Source: Vandiemenella viatica (Eukaryota > Arthropoda > Insecta > Orthoptera > Morabidae). From it: 64,000 nt of DNA. The position numbers and the translations under genes were made by a program. Shown piece after piece: positions 24,415-35,024 of this stretch (within the stretch, counting starts at the first letter, position 1; each line of letters opens with the position of its first letter). The notes below the pieces were generated by a model, which was given only the letters and a program-made list of their open reading frames with translations, had not been told where the DNA came from and did no database searches. Where the stretch lies: assembly GCA_031002005.1 (NCBI GenBank), contig CM061919.1, positions 13,897,687-13,961,686 on the forward strand. Direction: 5' to 3'.

Positions 24415-25329
24415 ATGGCTAGGAAGAAACAAATGATCATCCTACAGTGGAATGCTAGAAGTCTCTACTATAAGTGGAATGATCTCCAAAGGATAATGGA
24501 AGAACATAAAGCTAATGTGGTGCTGATTACCGAAACGTGGCTTCGTCAATCGTCCATCCTCATTCACAGGAATGACAGAGAGAATGGGTTTGGAGGAGTG
24601 GCCATTATGGTCAGGAAGGGAATAAGCAGTTGAATTAGAAATATTGTTGCACCAATAAGTGAACTAGAAATTTTATCTGTCAACATTAGACTAGGAAGCA
24701 ACATCAATACAATTACTGTCATCTACAAGCCGCCTCAAATTAACATGAGTGAAGAAAATTGGACTGCGATATTTAATCAGCTTCCACCTAATAGCTTTTT
24801 GGGAGGAGACTTTAATGCTCATCATCCACTGTGGCATGATTTTCAAGGAAATAAGCAGGGAGAAGAGCTGGCTCAAGCTATCACATCATCCTCATTATCA
24901 GTGCTCAATAATCAACATGGAACAAGACTCGGTGCTCCATATCAGAAGCACTCTTCCCCCGATATCTCAATCATATCAGCAAATCTGTTGCTGAGATCGA
25001 TATGGGAAATCTTAAAAGATACTCTAGGTAGCGATCAATTCGTTATTAAAACAACTATTGACATGTCATTATTGCAAAACTTTAACACTCAAATGAGACG
25101 CTGGAATTGCAAGAAAGCGAACTGGAAACTATATCAAGAAAAAGTCAATATGCGACTGGGTAAGAATTCAGAATCCTTAACTGACTTGCAGGTCCGTTAC
25201 AACGAATTTGAGGAATGCAGAAGAGTGTATACCAAGGGCCAACTTCGGAATAAAGAAACCAGACAGCAGAAAACCTTGGTCGAACAGCGACTGCTCCAGA
25301 GCCGTCGCATTGAGACGCCTAGCTATTAA
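24415..25329 (+). pseudogene. LINE ORF2, APE-type endonuclease domain
   Basis: From the ATG at 24415 the frame gives 'IILQWNARSL' (N-terminal strand), 'VLITETWLR' (metal-binding Glu), 'GFGGVAIMVRKG', 'FLGGDFNAHHPLW' (catalytic Asp/Asn), 'SSPDISII' and 'LGSDQFVI' (C-terminal SDH motif, here SDQ). This is the complete motif order of an APE-like endonuclease, which nicks the target to create the RT primer. A single TGA at 24631-24633 interrupts the frame, which otherwise runs to 25329. The His-to-Gln change in the last motif would probably reduce activity. A linker toward the RT follows. Confidence 0.88.
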
Positions 25330-25365
25330 ACATATAGACACGACTCAACCTTAGAAAACTTTATA

Positions 25366-26971
25366 TTGCTCAAACGAAGGTCAGCTGAGGCAAGAGCAAT
25401 TATTCGACGGTCAAAACAAGACGGCTGGAAAAATTTTTGCTCTAGCATTTCGTATGGTATCTCTTCCCAAGAGATGTGGAGGAAGATATGTTGGTACAAG
25501 GGCGACAGGACGGTTGCTAACTGGGTCAATACTGATAATGAAGCAGCGGAATTATTTCTTAGCAAGACTGCGCCTTTGTTCGTCCCATTAAATACGGAAC
25601 CTGAATCAGGAAACGATTCTAACGCTAATTCCACCAGATTGGGGGAACCACCCTTTCTTATGTCAGAATTGATCTGTGCCTTGAAGAAGGAAGACACTGC
25701 ACCAGGAATGGACAAGATCACTTACTCCATGATTTACAACCTACCGCAAAAGGCGAAAGAGGTGCTCGTACAACTGTACAATGACATGCTGGCAGCTACG
25801 TTTGTCCCAGTACAGTGGAGAAATGTTTAATTATACCTGTGGCAAAACCTAACAAGGAAAAAATAACGTTTCCTCGTACCGCCCTATATCTCTTCTACAG
25901 CAAAGCTGATGAGTGCGATGATAAAAAACAGAATTGAATGGCATATGGAACATCATAGGTTGCTTAGTGATCGAACGATGGGATTCCGCAAAGGGTACAG
26001 CACCATGGACAATTTAAGTACCTTAATTACTGACATACAGCTGACTTTTGTTAGGAGAAACTTCCTTCTTGCCGCTTTTCTTGACATCAAGGAAACCTAC
26101 AATAATGTGCAGATCAACATACTTAGGGAAATAATGGAAAATATAGGACTCTCGAAAAAACTTTCGTCATGGTGTTTTCATTACCTGGCGCACAGAGTAC
26201 ACATTATCTCTACTTTATGCGGTGACTGCTTCAGTCGACATATATTCCAAGGTTTGCCTCAGGGAGACCCAATGAGTCCTGTTCTATTTAACCTATCTTC
26301 AATACGCTGATGATTTTGTGGTCTATGTTTCTCATCCTGACGAACAAAAAGCAAAAAATTTGCTCGAAACTCAGGTAAATGAAGTACAAATCTGTCTGAA
26401 AGATAGAGGCCTAGAGCTTTCGGTAGATAAAAGTAAGTTATGTGTATTCTCACAAAGACAATTTCAGAATAATGTCTTTAAAATTTCAATAGGTGGATAT
26501 ACTATGGAAGTAGTCTCCGAAGTAAAGTTTCTGGGGATGTGGTTAGACACTAAACTGTCATGGCGAAGACATATAGCAGAACTAAAACAATCATCCATAC
26601 GGGGAATAAATATCATCAAGGCCCTAGCAGCTCTGAGTTGGGGCACGGATCCCAGAATCCTGAGAAACATTTATTATAGCTTATTGAGGAGCAGACTCGA
26701 ATATGGGGGATTTCTCTACGAAACTGCGTCAGTTTCTACCCTCAGAAAGTTAGACATCATCCAATCGGCAGCTTTAAGGGTGGTAGGCGGTTTTCTTAAA
26801 ACTACTCCCGTTGCTGCGATGGAGGTAGAAACAACAACTCTTCCATTAGACATAAGAAGAAAGAAAGTGGGAATGAATTTTTGGATAAGAGTTTGTTCCA
26901 CCAAACGACATCCACTAATAAGAAAAGTGCAGCTTCTTGCTCATGAGCATTCTTGGAACCTATCTAAGTAA
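25366..26971 (+). pseudogene. LINE ORF2, reverse transcriptase domain (frameshifted, partly deleted)
   Basis: Motifs in order: 'APGMDKITYSMI' (fingers, about 25700), 'MGFRKGYSTMDNL' (25979 on), 'AAFLDIKETYNNV' (block A with the first catalytic Asp, about 26070-26110), 'GLPQGDPMSPVLFNL' (block B, about 26253-26297), 'YADDF' (catalytic Asp pair, 26303-26317), 'VSEVKFLGMWLDTKLSW' and 'RSRLEYGG'. Frameshifts lie near 25830-25905. Between block B and YADD about a dozen residues are missing and the frame changes, which points to a short deletion near 26298. The polymerase copies the LINE RNA at the nicked target; this copy is dead. Confidence 0.88.
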
Positions 26972-27179
26972 CATAAACTACCTTCACTTGTGAATTTCTT
27001 TCAAACAACAGCTCAGTGGGCCATTTACAGTTCAGATATCAATGACTCGTACAGTGAGGAAGAACTATGGCAACGGTCAGATCTATCCCCTCTAGTTCAC
27101 ATTTACCTTATGACAGACCGATCAATGAAAAAAGATCACAGTGAGGAGGAACTGAAGTGCCTCACACTAGAAGCACTGA

Positions 27180-27565
27180 ACTCGAGATGCAAGGCGTGGC
27201 ACAAAATTTTTACAGACGGCTCAAAGGAAATAGGAAAGGCTTCCGCTGCTGCATTTGTAGACTCTGGTCGCTGCGTTCACGAAGCCTACAGGTTACCAAG
27301 CCAGTTTTCGACGTTCTCATCAGAGCTTAATGCCATTCTAAAAGCGTTGCAATACATTCATTCGACAGCCTAGTCAAACATAGTGATCTGTACATATTCT
27401 AGAAGTAGGCAATAATGGAAGTATCAAAAGGAAGATGCCGGAACTATTTAGTCTATGAAATAGCCAGGGAACTTCAGAAGTTATCGGTAGAAGGAATACA
27501 AGTGCAGTTCCAGTGGGTACCGAGCCATGTTGGGGTGTTGGGAAATGAGACAGCAGACAGAACAG
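27180..27565 (+). pseudogene. LINE ORF2, RNase H domain
   Basis: 'KIFTDGSKE' (first catalytic Asp), 'SSELNAILKAL' (Glu) and 'WVPSHVGVLGNETAD' (His region and last Asp) are visible. The third position, normally TDSRS, reads 'CTYSRS' at about 27389-27406, so the catalytic Asp is replaced by Tyr. A stop at 27371-27373 and a frameshift near 27412 also break the frame. RNase H removes RNA from the cDNA hybrid; its presence places the LINE in the I group. Confidence 0.85.
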
Positions 27566-27772
27566 CACGTCGCCACCTTACTGCTGCACAAACAGAAAAA
27601 GTCTCGGTACCCTGCACAGACTTCAAGGCCATTGTTACCAACATTGTTAAGACTGAGTGGGAGAAGAGACTGCCAGGGAAAGGGACCTTGGTTTCGAGCC
27701 ATCTGAAACAAAATAGTAAGCAAGCCATGGTACGCTCAACTAGAACTGAACAGGAAAGAAATTACTTTAATG

Positions 27773-27859
27773 CAATGTAGTCTTCACGGGTGTACCGCCG
27801 TGAAGACTACATTGCAGTCATACGCCGGGAAAGTCTTCGTTCTTACAATTACTTTAATG
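27773..27859. repeat. 87-bp micro-insertion with a perfect hairpin inside the LINE
   Basis: The direct repeat 'aattactttaatg' occurs at 27760-27772 and 27847-27859. The interior contains part of a perfect 19-bp inverted repeat, 'tgcaatgtagtcttcacgg' (27771-27789) and its complement (27798-27816), with an 8-base loop. The insertion interrupts the ORF2 region between RNase H and the C-terminal Cys-His motif. Confidence 0.75.
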
Positions 27860-28078
27860 TACAGACTTAGGACAGGTCACACTTTATTACGTGACATAAA
27901 ATACGTCATGCGGTTGGTGGATTCGCCGATGTGCCTATCGTGTGATTCTGTAGAGGATATTTATCACTTCATGCTGAGCTGCAAGCAACATCAATCAGCG
28001 AGAAAACAACTGCTAGAAGATGGTCTAAAAATAACTGATATAACTTCTCTGATAATATATCTCTCAGTTCCGAGCTAG
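27850..28078 (+). pseudogene. LINE ORF2 C-terminal Cys-His motif
   Basis: 'YRLRTGHTLL' is followed by 'MCLSCDSVEDIYHFMLSCKQH', given here in two overlapping halves as CX2C, then 'EDIYHF' and 'SC'. This CCHC-like arrangement near the ORF2 end is usual in I/Jockey/R1 LINEs and is thought to bind nucleic acid. The stop is at 28076-28078, followed by an AT-rich 3' end. Confidence 0.8.
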
Positions 28079-28180
28079 AAATCGGTCAAGATAATTTCCC
28101 TGTATGTTAAATGTACTAAAGGTGTAATTTAAAATTAATTCGAATATATTGTAAAGCTATAAAATAAAATTTAAAAAAAG

Positions 28181-28192
28181 AACTTACAGGAT
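28181..28192. repeat. Target-site duplication of the I-like LINE, right copy
   Basis: 'aacttacaggat', identical to 22836-22847, resumes the mariner sequence ('...aacggcgcgaaatttcg'). Confidence 0.93.
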
Positions 28193-28254
28193 AACGGCGC
28201 GAAATTTCGATTTTTTATTACAAATTTAAGGTTTTCATGTGACTCACCCTCGTA

Positions 28255-28501
28255 TAAACATTTAATTAGACCGGAGTTAATTGGCAAAGAGCATTCAAAA
28301 AATCTAAGAAAACTATTCGACTTTAATAACATGGATGTCGTTGTCTCCCAGCCAAATAATTTAATTTAAAATATGACAAAGCACAAATATCACACTATAT
28401 AAATTTTAACTTCCACCAGTTTAATAAGCAGTATACTCCATGGCCAAGTAAGGATTGTGTTCTGACAATATGAGGCCAGCTGTGGAATGGATCTGGAATT
28501 A
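28255..28501. other. No gene seen
   Basis: AT-rich flank between mariner and a SINE. Confidence 0.5.
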
Positions 28502-28509
28502 TACTTTAC

Positions 28510-28762
28510 CTTACTTTTTTTTAAAAACTTGTGGCTTTACGCCTCGTCGACGTCGAGGTCATTAGAGGCGGGATGGGACTGGGAACAAGGAATGGGAAGA
28601 AATTTCGGCCATCGACTTTTGTAGGAAGCATCCCGGGATTCGCTGGAGTGATTTGGGGAAACCATGGAAAACCCAAATCTGGATGCCCGGACGGGGATTC
28701 GAACCACCGTCCTCCCGAATGCGTGGCCAGAGCGTTAACCAATCACCCACCATTCTCGGTTT
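28510..28762 (-). mobile_element. SINE family A, full length
   Basis: The reverse complement starts near 'ccgagaatggtgggtgattg', with B box 'ggttcgaatcc' and the standard SINE-A body, then an A-rich tail (seen as T at 28515-28522). The likely 8-bp duplication 'tactttac' is at 28502-28509 and 28763-28770. Confidence 0.92.
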
Positions 28763-29322
28763 TACTTTACTAGTTTTGGGGTTACACACTTAATACAAGT
28801 ACAGAAATAAGTTAATTTTATATTTTGAAGATTCATGGATGGTATCAAGCATTTATCACAATTTTCCACGTTCAGCAAATTGTACTTAACTGAAAGATAC
28901 TGATTGAATATTATGTTGATAATTTGACCACAAATCCAGCCGAAAGTCAATGGCATTATAATAATTCAGGAAAGTCAGGCCGTATTCATAAGAGCACATT
29001 AGCTGTCGGCTATTTGGTCACGCAAATTGTCATTCAGTGGGTGTGTAGTGAAAAGGTCATAACTCCGACTGAAAGGACAATGCGTGGGACTGGATTTCTC
29101 CAAGCATGACCTTTGGTACCACACTGCGGTGGCATTACTTCCCGCTGTCGACACTTACAGCTAGCAGACGGAAGGCTCCCGCCACCTCCGTTTCTTTAGT
29201 CTCATCAGTCACTCGACTGGTTTCAAGCAGTTGAACTGTTATTTTTATTCTGAGCGAATCTCAACATACCCGTTACTTGTTACGTCCTCAAGCATTTACT
29301 GCACATACTTTAGTCATTAGTC
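28763..29322. other. No gene recognised
   Basis: AT-rich to about 28950, then more balanced. The 29110-29190 part is GC-richer but has no identity that I can give. Confidence 0.45.
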
Positions 29323-29700
29323 CACCCCGTTAGCTTAGTTGATTGCGGCACCGTGAAGGAGTCCGTCGATTGACACAGGGTTGATTGGTTCGAGTCCTTG
29401 TGGTGAAGCAAATTTCATAGTGAGGACTTGGCCGGCAGTGTAGGAGAGATGGTGGTGCACAGCTCCCTAATCATCAGATGTTACACTGTGTTAAATCCCA
29501 AACCTCTCCGGAGTGTGTATGGAGTGAGGACAGCTGTTGGTGGTGTTACGTCCGTCGGATGGGAACATTAAGCTTGGCGGTCCTAGTTGTGTCTTTCGGA
29601 AGAGTAGGCCTGAATGGGTCAGCGCCGTATTTCACCCTCTCCCTTCTTTCATCTCCCAATTACAACACAAAAAAAATGCTATACACTGGACACGCACACC
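29323..29700 (+). mobile_element. tRNA-derived SINE, family B
   Basis: A box 'tagcttagttg' (29331-29341) and B box 'ggttcgagtcc' (29387-29397) are well preserved. The unrelated body includes 'gtccgtcggatgggaacatt' and 'ttcggaagagtaggcctga' (both about 29550-29615), then an A-rich segment. The acceptor stem cannot form, so it is a SINE and not a tRNA gene. Single copy in the window; the 3' boundary is approximate. Confidence 0.75.
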
Positions 29701-29734
29701 ATTAAAATCATGCACGCTTTTGTTTCTTTTTTTA

Positions 29735-30115
29735 TGACTTTGCGCCTCGTCGACATCGAGGTCATTAGAGGCGGAAAAGGATTGGACAAGGATTTTTTTA
29801 TATTTTTTTTATGGCATGTGGCCATGTTAGCCATACAGCCAGCTCAACGTGTGTGTTTTCTCTTACAATGTATACATTTCATTTCCGTGTGATTATTTTC
29901 AATCTTCTGTAAGGACAACACAATACGAACACAACATTTAATTAAAACCACCCATACCCTCGGCCGGACTCGAACCGGCGACCCCTGCAACGCGAAGCAA
30001 GCACGCTACCCCTACGCTGCCGGGGTCGGCGGACAAGGAATTGGTAGGAATTAGGCCATGGCCTTTAGAAGGAACTATCCGAGCATTCGCCTGGAGTGAT
30101 TTCGGAAACACATAC
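29735..30115 (-). mobile_element. SINE family A split by another SINE
   Basis: The A-tail side ('cgcctcgtcgacatcgaggt', 'cattagaggcgg') is at 29735-29792. The body ('ggccatggcctttagaagga', 'gcctggagtgatttcgga') resumes at 30031-30115. The two halves join through the repeated 'ggacaagga'. The tRNA-like head is lost, so it was 5'-truncated or later deleted. Confidence 0.88.
29793..30030 (-). mobile_element. SINE family E inserted into SINE A, 9-bp target duplication
   Basis: The reverse complement begins 'cgccgaccccggcagcgtag' (A box region) and has B box 'ggttcgagtcc' inside 'cgccggttcgagtccggcc'. A unique ~150-bp body and an A-rich tail follow. The duplication 'ggacaagga' is at 29784-29792 and 30031-30039. 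The boxes are nearly perfect, suggesting recent insertion. Confidence 0.9.
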
Positions 30116-30827
30116 TTAAAATAACACAAACACTGTCACATGGGGAAGGCAACGGGAAACATCGCTGTTTATCTTCCAGAGACGTTCGCATGCAGGGATA
30201 AATATCCTCCACAACTACCGCCTACACCCTGAAACTGATATGACATTAATAGAAACACGTATTAGTCCCTGCCTGAATATACAGTTTCTCCTTTCCACTG
30301 CTTCTTTCAATAGTAAATTCACCAAAGCATTATGTCTTACAAATAGTGTTACCCACCGTCTTGTTGTTTCTGTTGTACTTTTAGATAGGCTAAACTTCTT
30401 GTACCAGTGATTTACATTCCACGTTCCGAACAGTTTGAGTTCTTGATTTCTGGTATCGTTATAAAGCAACTCTGCTTATGAGATCATTCTTGCATCTGTA
30501 ACAAGTATAAAATTTATTTAAAAAACATTCTTATTTAACATATTGTTGTTTTGCAATAGGCTACTCTTATTTTGAAAAATAATGTCCGGAATGGTTCTTT
30601 CCTTGTTCCGTTTCTCGCTTTTAAAGACCGTAAAGACATAAGTAAAAACAAATAAAGAAACAATAGTGTTACACTTCATTTGTTCTATATTCTTTCCCCT
30701 CCAGTATTCTCTTACTGCTTTCAGATTTAGTCTTCATATTTTGAAAATTTTGCTGGGTGTTGTGGGTTTTTGAAAATACTTTTCCAAATGTTTCTTTGTT
30801 CTTAAAAAATATGAAAGGTCTTTCATC
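30116..30827. other. No gene recognised
   Basis: 30130-30480 is of mixed composition with one minus-strand frame (30215-30469) containing 'LFGTWNV'. This could be a scrap of RTE endonuclease start, but nothing downstream supports it. Confidence 0.4.
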
Positions 30828-30895
30828 TTTCATGGTTCGGAGTCCCACATAAAACTGTAGGTCCCCATTATCCGGTCGGATTGTCGCATGATTGC
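30828..30895 (+). mobile_element. SINE family C fragment
   Basis: 'aaaactgtaggtccccatta' and 'tccggtcggatt' match the 3' half of family C (compare 14430-14460 and 31995-32030). Confidence 0.6.
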
Positions 30896-31844
30896 TTTTC
30901 TGGGATTTAGGGATAGTGTTAAAATCTTTATTTCATTTCGTTCATAGCAGTCAAGGCAAGCCCAGAGCTGTTCCCCAGCATGTAGCATTAGGACCAGATG
31001 CTTTGCCGAGTCCACGACTCTCGTGGTATAGACACCAACTCCTTACCGCTGCACAGCTACCCGTTAGAGCTGAACCGGTGGTTCAAGGACGTGAGCAGCT
31101 ACCAACGTGCTACGCTAACACCTCCCCCTACCCTAGTACCTAGTCATCAGTAGCCAGTCAGAACACTTGTTCATTCTAAAATCTTAACTAGCCAATCAGG
31201 AGTTAGCTTATCCTCTCCATTAGCGACTGCTGCGCGATCTCATGGCGAAGACATTCGCTCGCCAGTCGTACCAAGATCTTCGACTCAAACATCAATGCAC
31301 TAAGGTAATATCCATGCTAAGCTTATCTAATATTCATGATTGCATTACATTAGGAACTATCTCAAGTCAATCCATCCTCCAACTTATTTAGAGAGTGATT
31401 CAATACCAAGCCTATTATTGTTACTACGCCACCATATCGTAACGAATACCAATAGTGTCGCCAAAATTAGATTACAATCAGTGTGTTTACGAAATAACAT
31501 CTATATCTGAAGTGTTTGTACCTGTCTTTCCTTCGCAAGTTAATAAATAGTCAATTATGTTGTACGCTGTGTGTTTCCTGATCACTGAAGTAATCGATAA
31601 GATAAATCTAGATAAATTATGCTAAGTATCTATTCAGATGTTTCCAAAAAGACTAACAGAAGGTAATATAGATATTCCAGAGCTTGTTTACTAAATGCTA
31701 ATATGAAATAAGTATTTAACCTAAATTCTCGGCATTCTGTCACTTACATTTAACCCTGCGGGTAACTGGTGGCAGTCGAGACGAATCCAGAAGGTCACCT
31801 TGCCGAGATTAAAAGCATCCGCTCTTCTCACACGCGACAGGATT
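30896..31844. other. No gene recognised
   Basis: 30950-31290 is more GC-balanced than its surroundings and lacks long frames. 31300-31840 is AT-rich. No repeat partner seen in the window. Confidence 0.45.
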
Positions 31845-32150
31845 ACCGGGTCTTGTAGCTCAGCGATTAAGGTGTCTGACGAGATCGAAATCCCGGTCTC
31901 AGTTGCGATTTTCAACGGACATTAACCCAACCTTCAGCCCTGCCACAGTTTGATGTGTAATATGAAGCACGCCAGAACGCTTCTGTGGTTTGGACTGCAC
32001 GTTAAGCTGTAGGTTCCCATATCCGGTACGTTTACCTTGTTAGGTTAGATAGACACAATTAGCACATTGCGCGACGGCAAATCGAAAACACTGTCACCAG
32101 GCAGCCTGAACAATTCTTCGGGATCTCCCGGCCAATAATGCCATTGAATT
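31845..32150 (+). mobile_element. SINE family C, third full copy
   Basis: A box 'cttgtagctcagcgattaag' and a degenerate B box 'gatcgaaatcc' are visible. The body contains 'gcgattttcaacggac', 'gatgtgtaatatgaagcacg', 'tgcacgttaagctgtaggtt', 'cactgtcaccagg' and 'attcttcggg', as in the copies at 14243 and 19644. Confidence 0.82.
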
Positions 32151-32834
32151 TATCATCAGTAATCAAAGTGAAGTACGTATATATACAATATAATACAGAA
32201 ATACATATATATCAATTATATATACAGGAGATCCGGTTATTTAGAGCGACAAAATAGGTAGAAACCCAATTTTTAGGAAAAGATTGAAATTTTTTTAATT
32301 TTCGAAGAACTGTAACTCGCATGGTTTTGATTTTAGAAAAAAAAACCTTATACTGGAAAAGTTGTAGAAAATTTTGTCCTTTTTCATATTGGAAAATGAG
32401 TATTTCTTGCTAAGACAAGCCAGGAAGGAGTTACAGACGAAGAACTGAAAAAGTACCAAAATTGTGACAGTCTTCGGTTATTCAAACCTATCATTCGAGA
32501 CATTTTTATGTAATATTAATAGATTTAATAAATCATTCACCTTTCGTTATTTGCAATTATGTATACGAGTTTTACGTTTGCAGTGTAGTCTTGAGCAAAT
32601 ATAGTTGTTATTATTTTCGACGATATTTTTACAAAATTAAGTTTAGCCTGGTGTTAAGAGTAAGAGTTTTAGCGTGAATGTCAAACAATAAATATAAAAA
32701 GAGAAATAAGAGAGGCAAGTACGTTCACCCACGATTAAATAGCTGGATCTGCGTATTTGATTGTGGATAAGTCACGACCTCTTAGTACATTTTTCTGGTA
32801 CTTCCTTTTGATTTGACATCCTCGATCATGCTTT
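32151..32834. other. No gene seen
   Basis: AT-rich DNA starting with a 'tatata'-rich stretch (32180-32225); nothing recognisable. Confidence 0.5.
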
Positions 32835-32954
32835 AGGATGGAGTGATCTGGGGAAACCGGAGAAAGCCTAAATCGGATTGCCGGAATGGGATTCGAACAC
32901 GCGTCCTCCCGAATGCGAGGTCAGAGCGTAACCGCTCACCCACCACGCTTGGTC
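32835..32954 (-). mobile_element. SINE family A, head half only
   Basis: The reverse complement gives the tRNA-like head ('ccaagcgtggtgggtgagcg') and B-box region ('gttcgaatcc'), then the body to 'tccccagatcactcca'. The 3' half and tail are missing. Confidence 0.8.
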
Positions 32955-34248
32955 AGATGAAACCGTTTATATTAACCAACTTACTAGCTGTTATTTTTTA
33001 GCAGAACTGGAACCATCACTATTCGTTGGAAGCATTAGTGTGCATACAAACGAGGTGAATAAAAATCCATGCGGTTTTAATTTCTCGCCGTGTTTAAATT
33101 TCTTCGAGAACTAGAAACTCTAACGTCTTTTTATAGTGTCTTTTAAGATATATCTTGATATTCCTCTGGTTCATGTATCAGTATCATCGGATATTACTAT
33201 TACTGTTATCTTTCACCCAAAACAAGATTGGTAAAGACAAGTCTTCATGATGAGCAGTGTTTTAGTCCTGTAGGTGTCAATGGTACATGGTATCCAATAG
33301 CATGTTATACAAAGCGTAACTCACCCTTACGATGCTTGCTGATTCTATTATTAACAGAAACGTCTTTATGAGACTTTGATTGCTTGAACTGGAAGTACTA
33401 ACTGGATTTTTAATGAAAAATAATGACTAACGATTAATTACAATTACGTAGTCAGTTATATCATTGTAGAAAACATATTTCCAATAGAAATTAAATGCTC
33501 CTGCTCCATTTATTCATGGCCCAGCAATCCACGCTTTCTGCCTTGTTGGATTACAAACTTTTCACAACGAAGAGAATGTGGGGTTGATTGAGAATAGCCA
33601 TAAAGTGATGAGATTCCCATTTGGCGGTCAAAACAGGAAATGTCGCAGATATCGCTTTATCGAAGCCTCTGTGTGATATTGGACTACGCAAACACTATTA
33701 TCCCTGTGTAATACAGATGTGGCTGAATCATCGGAAATTGTCGTTCTCCATCTCCGACAGAATCGCTTTTCAGCCAGTTGGTGAATTACTAGCTCCACCT
33801 AATTAGTGTTATGACTCCGTATCCCGGTGTAGATCGTCTTCACAATGTAGTCTACAGAATCAATCCGTCAGAGCTGCTGAGCGTCACCAACTCCTTTAAA
33901 GCCATGAACTCCGGACGAACATCAAATACTACTGTATAGCGTACAGTTAGTAATTGGATCATCGCCTAACGCTTTTGATTTCTTAAAAAAAGGTATCTCT
34001 TAAACAAAAATTCTAATAGTTGTTTAATACAGGAAAAGAACTTACCGTCCATTACACGCTCCTAAATGCAACTGATTATTTTGTTCTCTAACAAAGCGTA
34101 ATAACAGCTGTTAATTATTAAAATCAATGATGTTTGCTATGATTAGCAAACATAACGTTAATGATGCAGACTTTTACTTTTTTATACCTTCACGATCCAT
34201 TAATATCCCTAGGAGTGGTATTATTGACATTTCCTTCTTCCTAATTGG
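32955..34248. other. No gene recognised
   Basis: AT-rich. The 61-codon frame at 33621-33806 shows no features. I see no repeat match within the window. Confidence 0.45.
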
Positions 34249-34253
34249 ATAGT

Positions 34254-35009
34254 AGTAAGTGTCTCGTTGTTAATTATTATATAAATAAAATAATTAATCC
34301 ATGATACAGTTTAAAATTTTAACTGTTTTTATTTCCCCAAAACATACACAACTTCAAAGATACTGGTCACTTATATAGACAAACACTTGCGATTACATTC
34401 GACACTTATTCCAAAGACAATACTGCCCACACTAAAACTGTTCGCCCAAAAATGTCTTTGCCGACGTAAACTGTGTCCATTTAACTGTCATTGTAAAACT
34501 GTCTCTTAGTCTCTGCCGCTAGCTTTATATAAGTTTCATCGAAAGTTGTAGAACATTACAAAGGCTTCCTACTGATATATCTTGAACTTTAACAATACTC
34601 AAAGAGTTAATTTTTTTAAAAAACGATTCAAAATTAATACATAATCATTTACAATTATTACGAAATGGTCAAAAATGACAATTAAAGCTATTTAAACAAA
34701 AAATTATTCACATAAATCATTTTAAACTGTAGTAAATCATTCTAAACTGTAGTAAATCATCCTTTAAACATCGTAGCTTACCTTAATACTTGGAATTACA
34801 AACATTTAAGCAATTCTCTTGCATAGTTCTCTCCTTAATCGTATTAAATAGTATTTACATATCTTTTTTCATAAAAAAAATAGATTTGCAACAATTTACA
34901 GTATATATCAAGACAAACATACAAGATCATGTTGAATCAAACTCTAGCTTGCTACAAATGCTTAATAAAACACAATTCCATTTAAAGTCTAGTTGTGAGG
35001 ACTGTTACA
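34254..35009 (-). repeat. LTR (3' LTR in sense orientation), 756 bp
   Basis: It is the partner of 42955-43592. It is longer because of a ~25-bp tandem duplication ('aaactgtagtaaatcatt', near 34730) and a ~100-bp segment (about 34780-34880) absent from the other LTR. It reads TGTAACAG at its sense start. Confidence 0.9.
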
Positions 35010-35024
35010 ACCCCTCCCCAGGAT
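35010..35024 (-). promoter_or_regulatory. Polypurine tract of the LTR element
   Basis: The minus strand reads 'cctggggaggggtt' immediately before the 3' LTR start. This is the expected position and composition for the plus-strand primer. Confidence 0.75.

Larger units (their letters stand above)
22848..28180 (+). mobile_element. Near full-length I-superfamily-like LINE (5.3 kb)
   Basis: It is bounded by the 12-bp duplication 'aacttacaggat'. A ~190-bp 5' leader precedes ORF1, so the copy seems not to be 5'-truncated. Order: ORF1 with gag-like zinc knuckles, APE endonuclease, RT, RNase H, C-terminal Cys-His motif, and an A-rich 3' end (about 28150-28180). The RNase H domain is typical of the I group (I, Nimb and relatives) and argues against the Jockey clade proper; the exact clade is not assigned. 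Frameshifts, stops, an internal RT deletion and a lost RNase H Asp make it inactive. Confidence 0.9.
22240..28252 (-). mobile_element. Mariner-type DNA transposon, internally deleted and split by a LINE
   Basis: The left end 'agagggtgagtcaaatgaaa' (22240 on) and the reverse complement of the right end 'cgagggtgagtcacatgaaa' (28252 back) form imperfect terminal inverted repeats. Both are flanked by TA (22238-22239 and 28253-28254), the mariner target. Removing the inserted LINE (22848-28180 plus one 12-base duplication) leaves about 670 bp. Minus-strand coding traces are an N-terminal HTH-like block ('VIRFLSSEGVKPIEIH', about 22650-22700) and a block around the catalytic-Asp neighbourhood ('ARPHTARTTVATI'-like, about 22560-22590). 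The C-terminal end ('LKEAMGGKKFRSDEEVRHAV' onward) is at 22275-22493. The middle of the transposase is deleted, so the copy is non-autonomous. Confidence 0.88.

Noticed and set aside
29323..29410. Candidate tRNA gene from good A and B boxes
   Set aside because: No acceptor-stem pairing, oversized A-B spacing, and a SINE body follows directly.
30215..30469. RTE endonuclease start ('LFGTWNV')
   Set aside because: Only one short phrase matches; no downstream endonuclease motifs in any frame.
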